The notes beneath the pieces were generated by a model. That model saw nothing but the letters and a program-made list of their open reading frames with translations, was not told the origin of the DNA and ran no database searches. Below, one piece after another: positions 56,763 through 64,000 of a DNA stretch of 64,000 nucleotides (within the stretch, counting starts at the first letter, position 1; each line of letters begins with the position of its first letter). Source of the DNA: Oryzias latipes (Eukaryota; Chordata; Actinopteri; Beloniformes; Adrianichthyidae); the NCBI RefSeq assembly GCF_002234675.1, contig NC_019859.2:16524311-16588310 (forward strand), read 5' to 3'. The position numbers and the translations under genes are program-made.

Positions 56763-57569
56763 AGAGAACATCATGAACTATTTCTACTAAAAAGTTTATT
56801 GCTTTCAGGGACTAAAGCAACACATTCACAATTTTTTTTTACTCAAGCAGTTAAAAAATACCAATTAAAAGTGGTAAATATTTTCTTTGATGTGACACAG
56901 GCAATGTTTACATTCCAGCAAGTATTTAAGTCATTTCAACTCAACATTTTTGGCCTTGACTTTTTATTGGTTCCTGTAAAAAATGTATTTATGAAAGGGC
57001 ACATACAGGATGTATATTTTGATGTGTAGTATTGGACATGAACAGCACCACTGTAATTAGTCTTAGCGAGGTTACAGCAAAAACGGGTTTCTTAAATCTC
57101 ACACTGGAGACGATAAACTAAAGTTGTAATGAACAAAAATGCTGGATCTGCCACCATGCCTGTGGTTTCAGCTGTAACATTTGTAGAAGTGGGAACACTA
57201 TTCCGCCACTGGATCACTGTTTATATCCTTAACTTGAGCCTCAGAAATGCAGACATCACCTACATTTGTTTTATGATGTATGATTTGTTTAATCCTGCTT
57301 TTTTATTGGATTGGGTACAGAATATGGGTGGATATTGTCTTAACTTTATTCAAGATGTGAAACGGAAACTTGAATCTAAAAAGGTAAAGCCTATGAATTA
57401 GCTCTACTTTTCACATAGCCATAATTGCTCTTTGTCTTAAGATATTTTGAAGTGAATTAATTTTTGTTTCCCTCTTTTTAGATTTATTTTATATTTATCA
57501 TCACCTGATAATAAATGTGCCCTGGAAACTTCTTTTTTGTGTCTTAATAAAATATAACATTTAAATAAA
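56763..57569 (+). other. mttp: mttp 3' UTR with poly(A) signals
   Basis: Non-coding region after the stop, with AATAAA near 57510, at 57546-57551 and at 57564-57569. The last two are probably the main cleavage signals. The open frames in this stretch have no known motif. Confidence 0.6.
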
Positions 57570-57934
57570 GATTTTCTATCTATAATTTACAACAGATGGA
57601 TTAGTTTGAAAGACATAATTTAAATGAAAAAACAAACTCTGATTGTCTTGGAAGCCTCAAATTTCTCATGAAACAGGATGTGTGAATTTCTGGAAAGTCT
57701 TAAGACCTACAATCAATGTGGAACTATCGGAAGATAGGCATTGGAGGAAAAAAAAGGACTCGATGATATCTCAATCTACAATTCTTATCTAATTTGTTGG
57801 CAAAACATTTTGCTGAATTTGGTGAAAATTCAAATTGATATTTCGAACTTTGAGTATGACCCAAACTAATCCTTGCCTTGCAAAAACAGAAAAGCGGTAC
57901 CTAACAAGTCAACAGCATGTACATCTAGAAACTA

Positions 57935-58190
57935 GGCCCCTTTTAACTCACAATTCCATCTCCAACCCTAAGCTGCTCAACCTCTGATCGGAAGAGATTC
58001 GATTCCCTCCTTGCCCGCCCACACATTGAACCCCACCTTGCCTCTGGTGGAAGGTCGGCGCCAGTGTTCGGCAGTGGAACCACCATCAGTGTGTGAATGT
58101 GTGTGTGAATGAGTGAATGGGCCTGTGACTGTAAAGTGCTTTGGGCCCTCGAGGAAGGTAGAAAAGCATTATACAAGTAAACCATTTATC
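57935..58190 (+). repeat. tRNA-derived SINE, plus orientation
   Basis: A degenerate head (CTCTGATCGGAAGAGATTCG) is followed by the family body GTGTGTGAATGAGTGAATGG, CTGTAAAGTGCTTTGGGCCC and the tail AGAAAAGCATTATACAAGTA. Same family as 43672-43925. Confidence 0.75.
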
Positions 58191-58199
58191 CTATTTTTC

Positions 58200-59930
58200 T
58201 TCTGCTGTGGACTCATCGTAAGGTCTAACAGCTCCCGATTCACATTCAAGCAAAGATATACTCAGGAATGCAATTTAAAACTTAATTTTCTTAATATATG
58301 TCCTCCATCATCAGAAAAATGCCTCGATGTTAAAAACACTAAACAAAATATCCATCAGAGTAGATCTTTAAAGGGATATCCTCATGTTTCCTCCTGTGGT
58401 AAATGATTATTGCTTCTGTTTTGCTTGAAAACCTGAATGTTTCGATCTACAGGCATTTGGCAGCAGTACTGTGTATTGTGATCCCCGTTCCACTTTTTTA
58501 TTTTAAATTAAACAATCACTGTCAGCTTTTTACATGCAGCACTGTGTGAACCAAGTGAGGTATTTTTTTTTTAATTAATTTTTTGCATCCACGATTGCAG
58601 AATTAAACAAAATATTAAAAAGTTTCATTTGTATTTTAAACAATTCTGTGCATTGGTTAAAGTGGGGCAACATTTTGAACAACAATATTACAGATTTATG
58701 TTTTTTAACATTAAATAAAATTTGCAATTTTAGTAAAACAAATCTAAGGCCCGATTTGCTCACCCCAGTAAAAATGTTCTGGACAATTTTCCTCTTTTGC
58801 TACGTTATTGAACCATATAAACAAAATTGAGGATACTAAAATGTGCACAAAAAGTACACATTTTATTACCACTTCTGTCTCAAGGAAAGGTATAAGTTCC
58901 TTTTACATTGGTAGTTTATAGAGGTCTTGAAGGTCCGAATGTTCTTCGCCGGCTTAAATACGACACTTGCTTCTTGGTCCAGGTGAGGCCATAAATCTTG
59001 ACTCTTCCCATGTCATAACTGTGACATCAGAGCCCCTGCTGGCATCCGAGCGCAACAACTGGGCCCTAATGTAGATTCTTTAGAAAGCACAGAGAACAGC
59101 TGGGGGCAAACGAGTGTCTGCCAGTCTCCTGGCAACCATGGCAACCAAGTCAACACAGCAGCAAACTGTCAGGTTAAACTTAAGCCTCGTTGGGTGATGT
59201 TTCAGTGTCACCCGAAAGCTAACCTTGCACGCATCCACATGCCTGACTGGAACTTTTGTTGGCACAGAGTCTTTGCAGACCTGGAATGCAGGGATGGATG
59301 TGATGCAGCAGATGAAATAAAGTTGGCAAGATGAAGCTTTTCATGTATAAAATATATGTATACTTTTATTGAAAATTGACTGAACATTTTAGCTTGGTCC
59401 TATTTGGAATTGAACAGTTCCTGTTAGTATTGGTGCTCGTGTTTAATTTTCTTTTGTTATGTAATGTTTTAGTTTTTTTGGGGGTTTTTTTTCTGGTCAT
59501 GTGGGCAAGTCTCCTGAATCTGGGTCCTTCACAACCAAGTCTTGACAGTTTCCATCAACAAGAGGGGTCAAAATGCTGTAAACCTTTACAAAAAATTATC
59601 AAACCAAATTAAATTTCTGTAACTTTTTGAAGTTTTCCTGGGCAACATTTAACTTTTTAATGACACTAGCTTTTGCGTGCTAGGTCATTTGAGTGCACAA
59701 ATAAATCTATGTTATATAATGCTATCGTTTGCCTTTCCACTTTATTGCTTTCAAGTGTGGATGCCATGCTTTGAACAACTTTGTCAAATAAAAAAGCCCT
59801 TTAAACGCTGATTCTATTGATACCAATAGTTCGCGTCGAAAAAAATCCGAAGCATATGAATAATAGACATCTTTCGAAGGAATCAGAGATTTGGATCTGC
59901 CGCTAGAGCGCAGGCTGGAAGTGAACCCGA
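58200..59930 (+). other. Intergenic DNA between mttp and the CpG-rich island, no gene seen
   Basis: AT-rich with a somewhat more balanced patch at 58970-59290. No frame resembles a known protein. Confidence 0.4.
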
Positions 59931-60043
59931 TATGACCTGTGACGTCATGAAAGGCGTTGATTTTCGCAGTTCCGCTTCGGACAGCATGTAAACAAAACCG
60001 GTAGTCTTCGTTTCTCTCGTGTTTAAATCTGTTAATCATCAAC

Positions 60044-60247
60044 ATGCCAAGTCGTTGTGTGGCAGCTGGATGTAGCAATACATCTACTGAAAGTGTATCT
60101 GTGTATAAAATTCCCAAACAAGAAACGCTGCTGAAAAGGGGAAAGTTCAAGAAGGTGGACGGCGAAGGATTTTTCCCTCCAGATCTGCAGGAGAGAAGTC
60201 TGCGTTTTCGAAGGGACAAAAACCGGGACACAAACGAAGAATTTTGA
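60044..60247 (+). CDS. Short ORF starting with a THAP zinc-finger N terminus
   Basis: The 67-codon ORF starts MPSRCVAAGCSNTSTESVSV then YKIPK. This is the standard first 25 residues of fish THAP proteins (C-x4-C and the beta strand). The rest, GKFKKVDGEGFFPPDLQERS and RFRRDKNRDTNEEF, lacks the Trp, the second Cys-His pair and the AVPTIF motif. A possible donor inside it (AAG/GTGGAC, about 60154) might mark the true exon end, but no continuation was found downstream. The ATG context (ATCAACATGCC) is fair, and the ORF sits at the edge of a CpG-rich island. It could be exon 1 of a THAP gene, a decayed copy, or a chimera. Confidence 0.45.
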   Translation: MPSRCVAAGCSNTSTESVSVYKIPKQETLLKRGKFKKVDGEGFFPPDLQERSLRFRRDKNRDTNEEF

Positions 60248-60249
60248 AC

Positions 60250-61160
60250 GGAGAGTTGGGAGGAGGATCTTGGCTTCTGAGTCGAGGAAAGGCGGGTGAG
60301 CTGGAAGCGAGCGAGCCGTTTTCTGGGTCGGAGAGGACGGCGCTGGAGTCGGGAGCGGAGGCTGCTAAGCTAGTGTGCATCACGATGGATCACATTGAGG
60401 CGAAGTAGTCGTGTTTTCTGTTGTCCTTGGATCCAACTGGAGTATTTCAACGCACTCAATGTTTTGCAAGAGAAGCAACAGGCCTGCAACGTTTTTTTTC
60501 TTTTGCTTTTGAGGTGCCGGTACCGTGAGTAAACTGAACTGTGTGTGTGTGAGCGCGCGCGCGCGCACGAGAAAAGGTTTCAAACGGGTTCAAACGGGTA
60601 AAACTGTTAATGTTCCACAGTTGTTAATGGTATACAGTGACTTTGTTAACTAAAGAGTAGTACCATCTGGGAAACTTTTATTTTGTGACATTTATTTTGT
60701 AAATTGGGTTGAAAACCAGTGTTTACCTTTGTTTAGATTAGGCCAAAAGGGGACATTTTGAGTATATTTTAGGGTAAGTGGAGTAATTTAATTTTATACA
60801 TTTTTTAGACTTACTGGAGTCTAGCCGAATCTTCATGCTGGCTATCGTCATGATCGGCATGATCACTAGACCTACTACTTTCTGCTATATCCTCCTCACT
60901 TTCGCAAAAGGGTTCGAATCGATACGGTTGCAAAAGTGACTCATCATCATGATAATCTCCGCAACTTTCCTCTTCATCTTTCTGTTCATCTGATGATAAA
61001 TCGCTAATAGAGACGGTAGCATCACTCTGTGCTTCGCTATCGGTGCTAGCCATGTTGTCTGCCTTGTCTTCCTTTCGTTACGTCACAAACAGGGCGGCGC
61101 GAATTCGGCGGAATGCGTGAAGCCGGCGGCCGTCCTCGTTGTTTATATTGCGTTTTTCGC
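60250..61160. promoter_or_regulatory. CpG-rich island
   Basis: It is CG-dinucleotide-rich against its surroundings: 60250-60370, a (GC)n stretch at 60554-60566, and GGCGGCGCGAATTCGGCGG at 61092. A strong donor-like CCGGTACC/GTGAGT at 60525 could close a plus-strand non-coding first exon. A GTTACGTCACAAAC element (CRE-like) at 61077 sits 24 bases upstream of the minus-strand ATG at 61053. This suggests a two-way promoter region. Confidence 0.4.
60815..61053 (-). CDS. Acidic N-terminal exon, uncharacterised
   Basis: It starts MASTDSEAQSDATVSISDLS and continues with very acidic sequence, SLLQPYRFEPFCESEEDIAE and HADHDDSQHED. It ends at a clear donor, CCA/GTAAGT (60814-60809). A PYRFEP motif in an acidic first exon recalls a multi-copy fish family commonly annotated as P2X purinoceptor 7-like, whose next exon encodes a Cys-rich module. 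I could not find that module on the minus strand down to 57.6 kb. The gene could therefore be cut off, have a long intron, or be a remnant. Confidence 0.45.
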
Positions 61161-61249
61161 TATTTATTCTTTTTCGAAAAATATTAAAAACAATCGCAAC
61201 ATGAAATAGAAACTATTTACTATATTTTGGCTTATTAAAATAGGCCATG

Positions 61250-61475
61250 TCACCCACACTTTCAGGGGTCTCCACAGGTGGTCTGGTAGAGATTTTTTTT
61301 ATGCCGATGCCCCTCCGACAACGATGTATTTTATTCAGACTGGGGACCGGCACAGGGAGGCCCAGATTTGGGTCCCCTTATGGCTACATCAGGCAGTGGC
61401 GCAAAGGGTCTTGCCCAAGGACCAACACTGGATGATGGTCATTGCACACCCTGGGAATTGAACCCTGGTTTCCCA
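61250..61475 (-). repeat. tRNA-derived SINE, minus orientation
   Basis: Reversed, it reads AACCAGGGTTCAATTCCCAG (B-box), CCTTGGGCAAGACCC, CTGTGCCGGTCCCCAGTCTG and a tail related to the SINE at 30595. Confidence 0.7.
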
Positions 61476-61479
61476 TGTA

Positions 61480-63840
61480 CCAGTCCATACAAATATATGG
61501 GAATATAAATTATTTTTTAAAGTTAGGACATAGGATTGAAAAAAATACAATTGATTGACTGTCAGAGCATAGATAGATTTTGCAGTAAAAACCTAAAGTT
61601 TAATTGGAAAAAGGATACCTAATATTTTACCTGTTTCTCTGATTTTACCTTCTCTTGTGGTTCCAATATAAAGAATATAGTTTGTTAAAATAATATTTCT
61701 TCATATTTCATGAAAGCGACACCTATGTCTTAAACAAAAAAAACAAACATCTGTTTTTATTTCAAGAAGGCCTTTAACTGATTAACATAGACAAAAATGT
61801 AGGCACTGCTTGTATTTTAAATAAATCTTTATTACAAGGATATGTAGGCTTATCAGTCTACATAACACGCATTCGCCATAACTCTTACTTTCATTCCATT
61901 TTTGTGCAAACACTGCACTCACTTCTCATAACAAGTCCTCCCTCCACTTCCATCCTGACCTCCTACTTTTTCCGAGGCAGCCACGTGTCACAGTCCACAG
62001 TGTCATTAAAACAGACTTCTCCAGTGCATGAATTTATAGCCATCAGTACACGTCATTCAAACACGAGCTTATGTTCCAAAGACACTAACTTCTCTCTAAC
62101 CAATTCATTCTACCTAAACTCAGCCCTCTTAAATATAAAAATACTATTATTATCAGTTTTTTTGGCCTAAAATTCCATCAAGGAATTAGGACATATCATG
62201 TAAATTACTCATTGCTCATAAATGTTGTCATTTTATATACCTGTATATATCATGACAGCCTGCCATCAGCTTTATTTTATTGCTAACGATCTCGTATGTC
62301 ATTTTATGCTGTAAAATAACATGAGAAATGTGCTTGGGCTGGTCTGCTATTTATAAATAATGCATTATATGACGGTTTAAACCACATAACACCACCTGTT
62401 CTGCTGTGCAAAATATCCATGACATTTTTTATAAGAAATCATCAATTGCCCCGATTATCTACATATGCAGGATTTAACTTCGGTGGTACTGTAAATACAT
62501 TAAGTGCTTTCATCAAGACGCTAACACTGCATCAAAAAAAGATGTTAAAAACTGTAATATTTATTGTTATGCTACTTAAAATATTGAAAAAAAAAGAAAA
62601 AAAATGTCTGTTTGGTTTTGGTTGTTTTTTTGTAAATTCAAATTTTTTAAAAGTATAAAATAAAAGAGTTTATCTTCAGTGGAGTTTATTTAAACTCTTA
62701 AACAACCAAAGCCCTCTATCTACTTATACTGCAACATGAATTAGCTTGAAGGATAAAACATATTTAACTGTTAACAATAGTCTTTTCAAGACTATTGATT
62801 CAGAACAAATATCATTTTTGGAGCAGTTCATTTCTGTAAAACAAGTTCTCACTGAGGCAAAGTGTTTAAATATACATGAAGTACATAGACTGACCAGCAG
62901 CTCCACATACCTTTCTTTATAGTTTTCACATGCACTAGAGAAATAGTAAAACTGCAGTCTTTATTTCTACACGAGAGCTTAAAAAACCTAAATGAAACAA
63001 AAATGCCAAATAAAGCCCAGCAGTATTTTCAAATGGAAACAGGACAGACAATGTGTATCTGTTCAAGGGAAAGTCATTAATGACATTATTTTAAATGGGG
63101 GGAGTCTTAGTAGCCAGGACATTTCCTTGTTTTCTCAGACACACAAAAAAAATAATGTCTTTAATGACTAGAAAACCTTCATTACCGTGTGGTGTGTGTA
63201 AAGTCACACTTCACACTTGTTTAGTCTGTGACCCTGTTTGCAGCAAACAGTACTCACAGAATGCCTGAATGCCGAACATAGCTCACCGCAAACAACCATG
63301 GACACATTTGCTCATGTTTAATTAAAAAATGGAGGAAGTTATCTGCACTTCTTTTTGCTTCAACTTTAAATGGGCCATGAACCACTGATCAGGATCAACT
63401 CAGTGTATTCTAACTGCTCACTTATATTTTAATTTTCTCTCTCCCCTGTCCCTTATAAGGAGTGTGCTTTAAAGTGTAAACCCACAAAATATTTAGCAGG
63501 AATTAGTGGCATTTTGCAAGTCACGACAAAGAGCTTACTTAAGGTAGAACCTGAGCCACCGAGTGACATGGAAATCTTACTGTGAACGTTTGCGTGGCAA
63601 CATGATACACATGTTATGTAGCTCCATTACTCACTTACATAAATCATTTTTTCAAACTAATTTTTAATTAATTAAGTGCTTATTACTGCAATTTTTCATT
63701 TGAAATGCATCAGTTTTTTTATTAGTAGGACTTGACACGCATTGCAGACTAATGGTCCCTCTGCTTAGATATGTAACTGAATCAGTGCTGTGAAGTTAAA
63801 ACCATATTTTAAAAAAGTGGTGTAACATCTGACTACGGAA
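61480..63840. other. Right-hand intergenic region, no gene seen
   Basis: 2.3 kb of AT-rich DNA. Frames up to about 90 codons have no recognisable motif. AATAAA occurs in both directions (for example 62660), but no gene end could be linked to it. Confidence 0.4.
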
Positions 63841-63847
63841 GACGATT

Positions 63848-63938
63848 AGGACCATGGAGAAAGAAAAAAATTCTGACTATAATCGCAGAGTTCTGAGAAA
63901 AAGTCAGAAATTTTCTTTCTCCATGACCCTAATCTCGA
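63848..63938. repeat. Small palindromic MITE
   Basis: TAGGACCATGGAGAAAGAAA at the left is matched by the reverse of TTTCTTTCTCCATGACCCTA at the right, with a core of TTCTGACT repeats. About 90 bp, with few mismatches. Confidence 0.6.
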
Positions 63939-64000
63939 AGTTGATCTTGCACTATTTTTTTTGTTTTTAATGGAAAATGCCGTAATCTAATCTTAAACAA

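Noticed and set aside
57129-57401. 90-codon frame after mttp
   Set aside because: It lies in the mttp 3' UTR, between the stop and the poly(A) signals, with no known motif.
59722-60231. 169-codon minus frame MSRFLSLRKRRL
   Set aside because: It runs antisense to the THAP-start ORF and across AT-rich DNA; no family resemblance. Kept only as a shadow.

Overview
The window looks like a piece of a teleost fish nuclear genome. It has four intron-rich vertebrate protein genes with GT-AG introns, an AT-rich background, and a dense load of fish-type DNA transposons, MITEs and tRNA-derived SINEs. The repeat set suggests a medaka-like (Oryzias) fish; that species guess is inference only.

Layout. (1) 1-1.78 kb: minus-strand exons of a HECT-type E3 ubiquitin ligase-like gene that runs off the left edge. 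(2) 1.78-7.65 kb: a piggyBac element (transposase on the minus strand) whose left terminal repeat is split by two hAT elements, leaving three copies of the same 8-bp target duplication. (3) 7.65-13.06 kb: accessory DNA only: palindromic MITEs, an LTR-like fossil, and a 1.95-kb inverted-repeat element nested inside a piggyBac-type MITE. (4) 13.5-22.74 kb, plus: psip1 (LEDGF/p75), 16 coding exons from PWWP domain to integrase-binding domain. (5) 22.87-27.70 kb, minus: snapc3, 9 exons, tail-to-tail with psip1; the same pair is neighbours in human 9p22. (6) 27.8-33.2 kb: a truncated THAP-domain fragment, a 1.1-kb inverted-repeat element, a possible LTR fossil, a SINE, a hAT-related repeat and an old transposase fragment. 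(7) 33.68-42.97 kb, plus: tspan5, a TspanC8 tetraspanin. (8) 45.10-57.57 kb, plus: mttp, 18 exons, complete, with a recognisable proximal promoter. (9) 57.6-64 kb: SINEs, a CpG-rich island with two short facing reading frames (a THAP-start ORF and an acidic ORF), then AT-rich DNA without visible genes.

The four genes do not form one pathway: chromatin tethering (psip1), snRNA transcription (snapc3), ADAM10 trafficking (tspan5) and lipoprotein assembly (mttp). Exon limits were read by eye from splice consensus, phase agreement and remembered family sequences. Phase closes exactly through psip1, snapc3 and mttp, and up to the last codons of tspan5. No searches were run.
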